DNA of 64,000 bases from Motacilla alba alba (taxonomy: Eukaryota; Chordata; Aves; Passeriformes; Motacillidae). The position numbers and the translations under genes were made by a program. Of the stretch, positions 40,597 through 52,300 are shown one piece after another; position 1 is the first letter of the stretch; each line of letters opens with the position of its first letter. A model generated the notes under the pieces. That model was not told the DNA's origin. It made no database searches and saw only the letters and a program-made list of their open reading frames with translations. The DNA lies in contig NC_052018.1 of assembly GCF_015832195.1 (NCBI RefSeq), positions 27,184,115-27,248,114 on the forward strand. Reading direction: 5' to 3'.

Positions 40597-41929
40597 CTGC
40601 AACAGAGATTGAACTTTAGTACTAAGACTCATAACAACTGAATGTAGTAATTTACTAAGTTCCAGTTATGAATGCTATCTGGAAAAGATTAAGACCAGCT
40701 TTACTTAAACGGTGTGGACATGTTAAAGAAATTGGAATAAATTAAATGTGGTCTCAAAATGCCTTTTAAATATGAAAGCAGATTCATGTACTGAAATATT
40801 TATACAATGGAAATATTTTGATTCAAGAGTTATAAATCAATGAGTTAAAAATTGATGTTATAAGTAATGAGTAATTTTCTATCACAAAACAACCACAAAA
40901 TAACTTAAGAGTCTGTCTTTAAAATGATAACAAAATAAGATATGGCAGTTAAACAATGTTTGGTTTATTGGTTGCTTTTAATGTTGTTATTGTTGTTGTA
41001 AGGAATGCCTCATATCATACCACTATATTCAGAAAAAACATACTTGAGCTGAATTTTTCTATTGTGTATTTCTTAACAAGATAATAATGAGAATCCTGTC
41101 TCTTTTTCATCATTAGTAATCCAAATGGCAAGGAATATTTAGAGTGCTCCGTCCATATATGGAGTTCATGACAGAAGGAATTGCACTTCTTGCTGGCTTG
41201 CATTTATTTTAACCTCAAAGGGGTCCCTGGGTTCTTCATTATCTCTGAGATTTACCATATAATCTATTCTACTATCATGTCTGTACACACAGCTGCTACT
41301 GTATTCATTAAATGCTTTTAGTCCTTCAGCACAGGAGCATTATTTCTATGCTAAAAGCCTCCCAGCTTCCTTAGGATTCCAGCTTTCTGCAGCCAGTGCA
41401 CATAGGGTAGAGGAACTCAAATGTCCACATGATAAAACTCAAGCCAGAGGCACCACAAGGACAAGCTGTTCCCCCCAAAACTGGCACTTCATCAGCATGA
41501 AAAACGTTAACACAGCTCATCTGAATTCCAGTTCAAAAATATCTCTAAACCAATGTAGACTACATAGAAAATATCTCTAAATTTAATAGGAAATATTCTT
41601 TGCTAGATGGAAGATGAAGTCACTCACCTTATTCCCAGATAGGGAAAGACAGACTTTTTAAGATATTTTATTGAAACAGATTTTTATTTTTATTTTTATT
41701 TTAACCGGGAAATTTTTAGACGATGATGTATTTAGTAATTTGAGCTCAGTTTTTAAGATCTTATCTGGAACCAGTAGGCTGATCAGGTCTCCTGCAAATT
41801 TTTCTAAAAAAATATGCATTTCATGGAAGTTCTTAAATCATAATTTTTTTTTGAAAAATGATGTGAGGAAAGAGGAGAGAGATGTAGAAGAAGACAAACA
41901 TGGTTACTCAGTGCTTAAAGTGTGGACCC
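40597..41929. other. Intron, nothing recognised
   Basis: Intron between the exons at 40596 and 42961 (2.4 kb in all). AT-rich; no gene seen in this part. Confidence 0.5.
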
Positions 41930-42350
41930 TATGAGGAAAAGTTGAGCAGGCTTGCTTAGTATTAGACCTTCATGGAAGTGTTCATAGTGAGAGGGCTATT
42001 TAACAATAACTTCAAGGATACTTGCACAAATGACAGAACTGAAATCCCTTAGTAGTGCTAGGAGGTACTATGAGGCAATAGCCAAAAGTTATGGCTCAGG
42101 AGATTCAGATGGGACTGGAAGAGTGTGAGAATTGCCAGAGTAGGTAATCGGTGGAACACGTTGTCCCAAAGAGTTTATGGAATTTCGGTCCCTCTTAGAA
42201 GGCTTTCAAAACTCAGCTAGAAAAATCCCTGACTTACCTGTTCTATCACTGTTAATAGTCTAGCTTTGTGCAGGGTTGACAACATGACCTTCAGATGTTT
42301 TTCAGCTTTCCAGTCAGCATTATAAGATCCTCTGAAAATTACTACTTCTA
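41930..42350 (+). mobile_element. Ancient CR1-like LINE fragment
   Basis: Plus strand shows a CR1-type order in diverged form: tggaccctatgaggaaaagt (ERL.ELG region), aggtaatcggtggaacacgt, agaaggctttcaaaactcag and aacatgaccttcagatgttt, the last like the gatgacctccagaggtccc end. Identity is low, so the family assignment is tentative. Confidence 0.55.
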
Positions 42351-42960
42351 CTTTTTTTTTTTTTTTTTAACAAGTGTAGAAAGTGTCAGATAGATGGCAA
42401 GAGCCCTATAAAACTTTCAAATAAAAACTCCATACTAAATTTGGCCTGCCAATCCAGACAGAATATAGTAGGGTAATCAAGTTGCTTTTAAAACTTTCCA
42501 GTACATCTTGCAATGAAAGAGTAAGTTACATAGTTACATGCAGAAGGTAAACAGGTACACCCTTTTACATTAGGTTGAAATTAAACAGAATTTTTTTCAC
42601 TAATTAGAATTATGACATATAATGCCTAAGTTCTCCTGAGCTCTTTGACAGCACCTGAATATTCTCTCATGAAATGCACAATGTAAGATGTTTTTGGTTA
42701 ATTTAAGTATCAAAGGAGACAGCACAAATCTCATTAAAATTTCTCATCAGCTACAGTTCTGACCCCCTGAACACAAAAACCCCAGTGCCGGGAGTTGAGG
42801 CATTTTGGCAAAAATAATCCTTCTGGTACAGGCTGTGAAGCTTCAGACAAGCTAAATTTCAGTAAATTATCCACTGTTCTCCCCAGAGCAGCTCAGCAGC
42901 TACAGACGCTTCAAGAGAAAGACTACCCTACATTAAAGTGAGTAACCAGACTGAACTCAC
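42351..42960. other. Intron, nothing recognised
   Basis: AT-rich sequence up to the donor at 42961. Confidence 0.5.
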
Positions 42961-43158
42961 TGTCATAGCAGTATCCGTGGAGGCAAGGGTTAGAGCTGCA
43001 CTCATTGACATTGATCTCACAGCGTGGACCTGCAAAGCCCTTCACACACTGGCAGTGGAATCCAAGGGGAAAAACGTCCAAATTCATTTCTTCTATGCAC
43101 ACAGCTCCATTCTCACAGGGATTGCTGGCCTCACAAGGCCTAAACTCACAGTTCAAAC
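42961..43158 (-). CDS. EYS: EYS exon: one and a half EGF modules, possibly absent from human EYS
   Basis: This is a 198-nt exon, phase 1 to 1, with acceptor ..ctttttcag and donor gtgagt. It begins with GLNCE, which supplies the sixth cysteine of the previous EGF. It then encodes a whole EGF ([16 protein letters not shown]..., [15 protein letters not shown]) and the first half of the next ([18 protein letters not shown]). The second half comes from 40596. The whole EGF has a longer Cys3-Cys4 loop than its neighbours (16 residues). CSSNPC fits O-glucosylation. All cysteines are intact and the frame is open, so it looks under constraint. Because both borders are phase 1, the exon can be skipped without a frameshift. 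Confidence 0.88.
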
Positions 43159-44394
43159 CTGAAAAAGAAAATGGCAAAGCTGTCAGTGTTAAACTAATGA
43201 ATATATCCCTGCAGCTGCTGTCTATTATGAGCTTTATTTTCTTTGTAACTCTGGTTAAAATTGAGTAGGAGGGTCTCAGAGGTACAGCTATGTATATTAC
43301 CATGCAGAAACATCTCTTTGCTTGGTATCATCAAAAAAAAAAAAAAAGACAATTTATATTTTATTTATATTACTTTATATGATACAATACATTTTAAAAT
43401 TGAATAGCTATCTCACAGGTTTCAATGGATCGGTATACCTTCCATCTTTTCTCTTAACCCTTGTGCTTTGAACAGCTCAAAAATGAATTTTTTTAGAATG
43501 TATTTAAAAACAATAAATGAATTTTGATTGATGTTTCATGCTACTTTGTCTTGATAACCTGTTGTCACAACTACCATGTGAATTGTTCTGTTGTTTATAA
43601 TTGTTCTGTTTACCATCCATAAGTAATGGATGAATATATTTACTGAATGAAAATTATTTTACTGAAAGTATGTACTTATTTAATCATGAGTGAATGCCTC
43701 CTTTATATATAAAAATTCTATACAATAGAAAATCTTGCACATTCCCATTGTGCTTTTTCCTTACTAACACTCTTGTATAGCAGATTATGTACACTTATCT
43801 GGCCTACCCAAGCAACTGTGTGATTGTGGATCTTGGGTCACAAATGACCTCATCTAAATCTTTAATTTACAATAATTAGATAAAAAGAGATTTAAAGATC
43901 CTACAACTTGAGCATTAATTTGTTAGAATATAACAAAACTGTTTCATGTTTTCCAGTTCTGATAATGGAAATGAGGGCGGCAGAGACAACTGAGATCAAA
44001 CGGGTTTAGGTTTGTAAATCTGCCTGCATTTTCAGTCAGTGCTGCTGGAGGCAAGTCTGTTCTTTCAGGCTTACTTTCAGACAGCGCTTAGTGACTCTCA
44101 GGGCTGTACACAAGCCCCTCTGAATCCTTCTGAAGCCTTTCCATAACTACTGAAGCTGTGTCTATTCCACGCTTTCTGGTGGAGCTTCCCAGGGTTTGTT
44201 GTGCTCCAAGCCCTCTGCACACTTCACCAGTGCCCTTGCCTCCATTCTGCCATTCCTTTCTGCAGCAGTTTCTCCCTGTCCCAAAAACCTCTGTGTTCCT
44301 CAGACAGGCTGTAACCTTATTCCAGTGATGGGCAGTGTGACACTACAAGACAAAACACCTGGGTAGTCATGTGGAAGATATAATCCACACAGTT
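43159..44394. other. Intron, partly GC-richer, nothing recognised
   Basis: Start of the 15.3-kb intron on the acceptor side of 43158. The stretch 44030-44394 is richer in G and C than its surroundings and may belong to the ERV-like fragment that follows. Confidence 0.45.
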
Positions 44395-44850
44395 ACACTA
44401 GAGTGGGTTGGTAGCTGACAGATGCCCATCCAGCCACTCTGTCCTTCCCCCTCAACAGGCAGGCGAAAATATTAAGAGAGATAACTTTGAGGACCATGAT
44501 AAAAGTAGGGGTATCATTTACAAAATACTGTCATGGACAAAATAGAAACAACTTAGGAAAACTGATTGAATTAACTGCCAATTAAAAATAGCACACGATT
44601 GTAAAAAGTAAACACCAAGATAAAACCACCTTTCCCCATCCCTCTTTTCTTCCCAGACTCAACCTCACTCCTTCACTTCAGACTCCTCTACCCCCTCCTT
44701 ACCCATGAATAGCATAGGTGGACAGGGAATGGGATCTGTGGTTAGTTCATGGCAGCTCTTTGACCCTGACACTTCTGCCCTGTGTCAGTGCAGACCCCCC
44801 GCAGGCCACAGCTCCTGTCAGGAGCCTTCATAATAATGAAACAAACACCA
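44395..44850. mobile_element. Endogenous-retrovirus-related fragment, degenerate
   Basis: Resembles a non-coding ERV stretch common in bird genomes: tccagccactctgtccttcc ccctcaacagg, then caaaatactgtcatggacaa, then ccccatccctcttttcttcc cagactcaacctcactcc, a ggttagttcatggcagctct-like piece, and gcaggccacagctcctgtca. No retroviral coding frame is present. Orientation and exact borders are uncertain, and the family call is from memory. Confidence 0.5.
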
Positions 44851-45949
44851 TCCAAAATGTCAGCAGGATTGTAGGTGAGCCGACTGCTTACTGTAAGATG
44901 GTCATTTAAGGGCTGAATTCTAAATGCTTTTAATAATAAGTACAACAAGTAGGAACAGAACTGAGGTTAAAAAATCCAACAACCCTTTGACCCCAGTAAT
45001 GATGCTGACAGAAGAGGAAAAAACCAACATAAGTTGTTCCCTGTCTTTACTTATGATCTCTCTGATGCAGGATGATCCTGCTAAAGACAGCCAGCACTTT
45101 CAGATCAGGAATTCATGAAATTGCACAGCAAAAGAAGCCATATGGCTCATTGAGATTTTGCCCTGAAGTTTCCATATTTATATCACAACAGCTTGACATG
45201 AGTGAAAACCCTGCTGATTCCTAAAGTGGAATAACACAAATAAGCTTAACACATGGCTCACAATCCTAAATGGAACTGACAGATGATCCAGTAATGCAGT
45301 ACTTAATTTTCTTTACCTGGAGAGGCAGCTTTACCTTTAGATCTACCTTCTGTGCACTTCCTTTTCTCTTTACACTCATTCAGGAGTCCATTTATCTGTT
45401 TTTCAGCCACACCTGCTTGAGTTCCTGCACATTGGAAAGAACTGTGCTTTGAGCAAATGGTCTTTTAAGATAAATCAGTGGGCTCAAGACAAATCCTTTT
45501 TCCTTTCAGTACAATCTCTAATGGGAGCTTGCCAAAGAGATTTCTGAGCTAATGAAAACCAGCTCACTGAAGTTTGGAATCATTATTGTGCTACTTGAAT
45601 TTTGCATTTTTCTTAAGATTATGAACTCTATCATCTCACTGCCATTATTGCCAGAGTTGTTTCCTACCTCTACATTCCAAAGTTCCTCTTATTCACAAAT
45701 ATAGAATACAGATAATATCTCCCCTAGTTTTCTAACCCTGAAGCTGCTTTAAAAAATTGTCAATATAAGCAATTATTTGTGTCTTTCCATGTGGTCTTTT
45801 TAGCAGAAGTCAGTGTGGTAATATCCCAAGGAGAACTAATATTCCTAAGTCTTTTTTCCAGATTCCTAAAAATGACTTAATAAACTTTTCTTGATCAAGC
45901 TATCTGTAGAAGACATCCACCACAATATTTCTCTAAATGGTTGCCATTC
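44851..45949. other. Intron, nothing recognised
   Basis: Between two decayed mobile-element pieces; no gene or repeat recognised. Confidence 0.45.
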
Positions 45950-46330
45950 CACTCTGCCTGATCCACTTGAGTGATGTATCAATGAAGTTTTGCCTGTGAC
46001 ATTAATCAGATGTTAGCCCCCAGGATGCTTATCTTCCTATCAGCAGTGCTGCGAAAACTCTATCTGGGCCCCCACAGTTTGTGCCCCTGCTGCTGGAGTC
46101 CCCTAGTCACCTTTGATATGCTCTGGGTATCTGCTGGCATTGTCACTGGTGCTGTCATGGACAAACAGCAAAAGCAAGCAAGCTCTGGTAATCAGCCAAA
46201 CTCTGGTAATCTTTCCCCCACATTGAGATCTCTGACATGCAAATAAACCTCCTCAGAGATCAGGTCTGGCCACCTGGTACCACTCTCCCTCAGAAAAGTG
46301 TCTTATCTGTCAACCATTGCTTTGTTTCGG
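45950..46330 (-). mobile_element. Ancient CR1 ORF1 relic
   Basis: The minus strand over about 46090-46180 aligns by eye with the CR1 ORF1 esterase segment at 33119-33358: a stretch like LLFVHDSTSDNA-R-PEHIKG compared with LLLVFHVGTNDTARADLEHTKG. Frames are broken throughout. Borders are approximate. Confidence 0.5.
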
Positions 46331-49300
46331 TGGTAGTGATGAGGATGCATGTGTCAGACTCAGACAGTTTACTTGGCCTTCCAGATAAAACCTCTTATCC
46401 AAGCAATTAGAAGGAATCTTCTTCTGGCCTTCACAGCTTCAATCTCTTTCTCCCCCTGCCTGAGTGTATCCTCTGCCTACCCTGATCTTCTCCAATCCTG
46501 CTGCTGTGGATATCAGGCTTTCTCCCTTCAGGGAGCCTAAGAAAAACGTATTCACCTTTCATTTTGTAATCACTGTGTAGCCTATTCTTATTCACCAGGT
46601 CCTTCCTCTGGCAGCATGGAAACTGAAGCAGGATGCATGGAGAGGAGCTCACGCTCCTCCTTTCTCCCATGGTGTTTTGCAAATAGGAGCATGAATCTTG
46701 CTCAAGGCAGGTCCCCAGAAGGGTATGAATTACAGTGAAATCTGTGTAGATTTGAAATTACACCAAAACTGTTTCCTGACAAAAAATAGATTGTCCCCCT
46801 TTTTGAAGATTTAGGGAAAATAAATTACTTCTTTCATTCCAACTATATTAAAATGAAAAAAAATTAAATTGACATTTATAAAGAATGGTAAATAAAAATA
46901 TGGCCATAAAGAACTTTACCAAATGAGGCTAAGCCACATGGAATGATGTTAGTTGCTACTAATATAACCTTTTTAGTGCCGTGTTTCAAACAATATTCAC
47001 ACTGTTTAATTAGATAGTCAATCTCCTTTTTCTCTCACCCAGCTTTCATGCATATCATTGCATGAAATTGTTTTTTGTCTGCTACTGTCAGAAATGGCAA
47101 AGATTTTATTCCTATTCTAACTGAAAGATTGGTAAAACAAAAAGATAATAAAATAATACAACTCTGTCCATTTCACTCAGTTCTTTTCCCTGAATAAATT
47201 AATTTTTATCTATCAGTGTTGAGAGTAATAAGTAAAAAGACTATTCCCTTACTCAGAGAATCACAACTGTTGATAATATCTTCATACATTTTTGTTGAGT
47301 AACTAATTATTAATCCTAATCAATAGAAGAAGCAAGAAAACAAGAAAATAAAATTGGATGGGTTAATATAGAATTCTTTTTTGAAAAATGCATATTCACA
47401 CAAAAATTAAGGGTGGATAGGAGTAGGTTGGGTAGGAGTAGGCAGTGGTGATTGCACTCTTGCAAAACAAGTTTTCTTGCTACTGTTGCTCTCATACCAG
47501 CATTTTTTTACAAAGCTGTAAAAAACATGTATGATTAAGGATAAATCAAACAGCAAAAAGGTTAAAAGTTAATTTTTTAAAAATAAAAAAAAGCTTAATA
47601 ATAAAGCAGTTTTTATGTTTTCAGCATTTTCTCCCTCTTCTAAATATTTGTTAAAGAATTTCTGTACAAATATTTTTGTACAAATGTTTTACTGTAGCTG
47701 ATTGATTTCAATACATCTATTTTGTGCTAAACAGGAAGCTTCTCACTTGATCTGAAAAGTTTCTGAAACAGGTCTGTGATTGTTAATAGAAAGGAATGCT
47801 GTGCCAGGAAAACTGTTTATAAACTGTCTTCTCTCCCTGACATATCAGAATTTCTAAATTCAGAGTAAAGAGATAATGTTCACTAAACAGTAAAATTACA
47901 AAAAAAGAGAATGTCCAACAGATGAAATGTGAAAGAATCATCACAGAAGTTCATTAATTAATTAATAAGTTCAGGTCATTTTCACAACTGTGCTTATTTC
48001 CTTTAGACAGATTTAACCTTTTTATTTAATTATTGGCTACATTTTATTGATTGCAATAATAGATTGTCTTAAATGGGCAACTAAGGGCCTCTCTATTAGA
48101 ATAAACCTGAACGAACCTCAAAAGCTTATGCACAAATAATTAAACAGCCAGCTGAAGGACAATTTCCTTTATAGTTGCACAATATATTGCAGTAAGCATT
48201 ATACATCTCTATCTACATTTAAGCATATAGTAATCACATATAGTATGCTTCTCTACTAGCATACTATATATCAAACAATGAATAGTCTATTTGGAAAAGA
48301 TTCTCTCTTTTTTTTTTTTTTTTTTGCTTAGGAGTTAGAAGTATGTTTAGAAATTTCATTCTGCTAATATTAATGAGTTTACATTTCTGCTGTATTTGCC
48401 TATAATACTTCTAGGGTAGATTTTCCCAATACCCCAAATGAACACTGAAAATAGATTTTATTTTGCTGAAATAGACTGTCCTTTTAAGGCTATTACTGAA
48501 AGTCAAAAGTCTAATTTATAAAAATGACATAGAAAATACATTGCCTGATATAAATTTCTATTTCTTTATGTGAAACTATTGATATTTGTTTGTTTTATTT
48601 GCTCAGCATAAATGTGTACATGAAGTGTTTTGATGTGTAGTACTGAAGTCTCCTATAATCAGAAGTGACATCTCTTCAATGTTGTTATTCTTTAGGAAAA
48701 TAATCTAATAAATAAAACATTTGCTACTAACATTTTATGCAATGAAATCTGACAACAGTTTTCAAATTCTGCATTTTGCTGTAAAAGTATGGCTCGCAAA
48801 ATGCATCTCATTTCAGACTGATGGTACAATTTTGACAATATATTGAAAATAAAATATCTACCAGAAAAACAAATGTGTCATTTGGATGGCAATTTCTTAA
48901 ATTAGAACAAGAAGTCTGGTAATGAGGACCAGATTGTTCATGAGGACAAAAAACTTTCAAGAACTAGCAAGCAGGTAGCAGCTCCAGCACTGTGGTTTTG
49001 TGATCATAACATCACTGCAATGGCATTGTTTCAGTCCTTTTTAACTTATCTTTTAACAACAGAACTGAAAGACTCTTCTAACAGTGAAATGAATCACTAC
49101 TCTTTTCCAAGATAAACTAGACAAACTGAATTCTTTACAATAAAAATAAAAATATATTTAGTTATGGGAAATAACCCAGTGTTCAAAGGCACTATAAAGT
49201 TATATAAAGACATGTCTGCCCACCCCCCCAATCCTTGCCCCCAATCTATATGAAACTTACTGTTTTTCCCAAGATTATCCTTTTGAAATGGGTGGATACA

Positions 49301-52300
49301 AAAATTTTAATTCAAAAGTTATTTATCACTTCAGAGAAATATGTGGTTTTGTTTTCATCACCTTTACACAGCTCAGTAGTTCTTGCTCCCAAAGGCTTTC
49401 ATAGACTTGCCATAAAATCCCAGGAACACTAATGAGCAAGAAGTTAGATAACTAAAATCTAAGTTCCTTGCAACTGTAAATATTACATGTCTTAAAGCTA
49501 AAGATAAAATTGTCTCTACTAAAAGTTCAACACTTTGAGAAGCTTAGATGTGCCTCTAAGCTTGCCATTATTTTAAAAACTGCCTGCTTGCCTTGATCTG
49601 CTATGGGCCATAAGAAAATATTTCCTCAAATGAGATGATTAAAGACTACTAAAAATAAATTAAAAAAACCCCAGAAGTCCCCTGGAAATGGGTAGAAAAT
49701 AGAAAAAAATAAGTGAAACATGCAATTTTTATATTGCTTGAAATTAAGCTGAGAATTATAATATTTTAAAAACTTAATAAGTGTTTTCCTATGCTTAAAG
49801 TTCATAGGAAATCCATTCTTTTATCCAAATTCTACTTTCCATTAAAGGAATTGATTTGACATTCTGTGTATAAACAGAATCTCAAAAAGATGTTTTCTCT
49901 GAAATCCATACTAATTGAAAATCACATACTTTTTTATTTTTAATGGAAGAATATTTGAAAAAAATACTTAGCACTTTTCAAGTAAAAATGCATTTCCTTA
50001 ATTATATATGATAATGTAGAGCATGCAACAGTGCTAAAATAGAGTATGAGAAAGACCCACATCACAAATTTTAGAATGAAGATCACACAGAAATGTATAT
50101 ATTATTGCTCCATACCTGTATAACTTTCTGTAAAAATAGAAGAAAGCAGAAGTTGATTATAATATTTAGGTGCAGTTTTTTTTCTTCAAAATATACAAGT
50201 TTATAATGTATATACACTGAAGATATATCTGTAGCCACATTTGTGAATTGCACATTTCACATAAAACCATGCTTCACTTATTCTCAGAAACCAAAAGAAG
50301 AATTCCACTATGGAAAACAATTAATAAAAAAATTATTTCAGTCTGAAATATGTGGTAATGCTTTTCTTTTCATTCTTTATTTTATCTGCAACAGCATTCA
50401 ACAAAAATTAATATTAGGTGTGGAAAACTTACAGAAAACCTGTATCAAACTTATGTTTTCCTTATGGCTTAGGACTTGTGGATGTCAACGATGAATTGCA
50501 ATAATGGCTACCTTTAGTTCTGGTGGTGAAACTCTTCTTTGTTCCAAGATCACACTTTCATTTTCTTAAAATTTGAGTGATTAGACAGATATTATTTACA
50601 GCATTTGACACCAAGATTATAATTTTATTACTTTTAGTTTTTGTACTGGCAGATGACCCAATGCCATAAATAGGCTCACTATGTAGAAAAATGAAGCTAA
50701 TAACATTTGCATCAGTAGTCATAAAAACCTTTCTGAAATTTGGTAAACTTTTCTTTGAGCAGCAGCAATGCCTTCATAATTTGCAGGGCAGCCCTGGAAA
50801 AGGAAACCATGTTTTAATAGTCTTTAAAATTGGTGGTTTGCACATCCTTTCTGGAAAAAAATAAGGGCCAGATTTTCATTTGCAATGAATAGACCTTGTA
50901 TCATCTTCATAACTTAAATCTGCTTTCCGAATAGAGATCTTGAACACCATTCTCACAGAATGACTGATGAAATTCAAACCCCTTATCGTCTGTAGGTGAC
51001 TAGATTTACACATGAAATATTCCCAGGTTACTCATGGCTGTAAAGGCTTAGAGATTTTTTCTTGTGGATCAAGATGTGTCCCAAGGTGCAAACTAAAAGC
51101 AGAGTTGTAACTGCAGCACTTACCTCGCTGAATCTGTATGGACAGAGTTAAGCAAACACGGTTTTTAGAGATGCCTTTGTGTTCTCAGCACTGTTCTGAA
51201 AGGCCACAGCTCTCCTACAGACCTTGGCATATCTGCCAGACCCTTGTGGATATCTAACATACCCAAAAGCACCTAAATAGATGGCTAGAAAAAAGGCTTT
51301 CTCTCTGAATTTTTTTTTCATTTTGGAGACAGAAGCAGATGAGAGTATTCATTTAGATGGCAGCTTTTAGGAACAGTACAAAACGAAATAGAAATACCAG
51401 AAAAAATATTCCAAAATCCTGCAGTGACTTCATAAAAGAGCCAACAGCAAGTCCCAGCTCATACTGATTTCCATTCAGGCATTACATATCCTATATTGTT
51501 CAAAGGCAATGCATGTTTTCTTGGTAATATAACCCAAATATGGATGCTCTGCTTCTCTTCCCTCTAAAAGCTCCTTTGTGATGCAGACTGCCCTTCATAT
51601 ATCTATGCATCAGTTTAATTTTTTCCCCTTAATAAAATTTTATTTGGTTGTTCAGCATCAAGAGGTGGCAAAAAAAGATCAAACCTGATGTTGAACAGAG
51701 CGTAGTGGTTTATGGTCTAACACACAGTTATGCTAGAAAGAGCCAGAGGTCTTGCAAACCTACCCCTGCCTGTTTGCATGGGGCTTGGCACAGGAAAGAC
51801 TGAAGTATGGCCTGTGAGCACTGGAAAAGTAATTGCTCCATTATCTCTAGTATAGCTTTTTGCCTTCGTGAGCACTTACATTTCTTACTTATTATCTGTT
51901 TTGTAATTAGCTGTTCTCATAATAGAGTGTCCTGTGATGAAATCTCCATTATTACTCTTGTTTTTTGATAGACTTAAGCTTTTTTTTTCTGCTGAGTTGC
52001 CTTTCTTACTAGTTTACTTTCTTTTGCAACATGTTTGATGGTCAATTACCATTTTTGCTTTGATCTTAATTGGAACACATTTGGAGACGTGTCATTAAGG
52101 CTGCAAGAAATAAGTAGACATTTCCTCAGAACTGAATTTCAATTTTCCTCTACAATTGTGTATATTTGATTTAAAAGGTCATACCTATTAGCAACATCTT
52201 GACAAAATACATACAGTGCATTTTTTTAAATGAGTCATGTAAATAATTTGGATCAAACAATAAAAATCTTTGCTCCATTTATTAAAAACAAGTTGCTAAA

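Noticed and set aside
42938..43268. Plus-strand open frames of 74 and 87 codons over the EYS exon
   Set aside because: Antisense shadows of the exon. The minus strand has the EGF cysteine pattern and splice sites.
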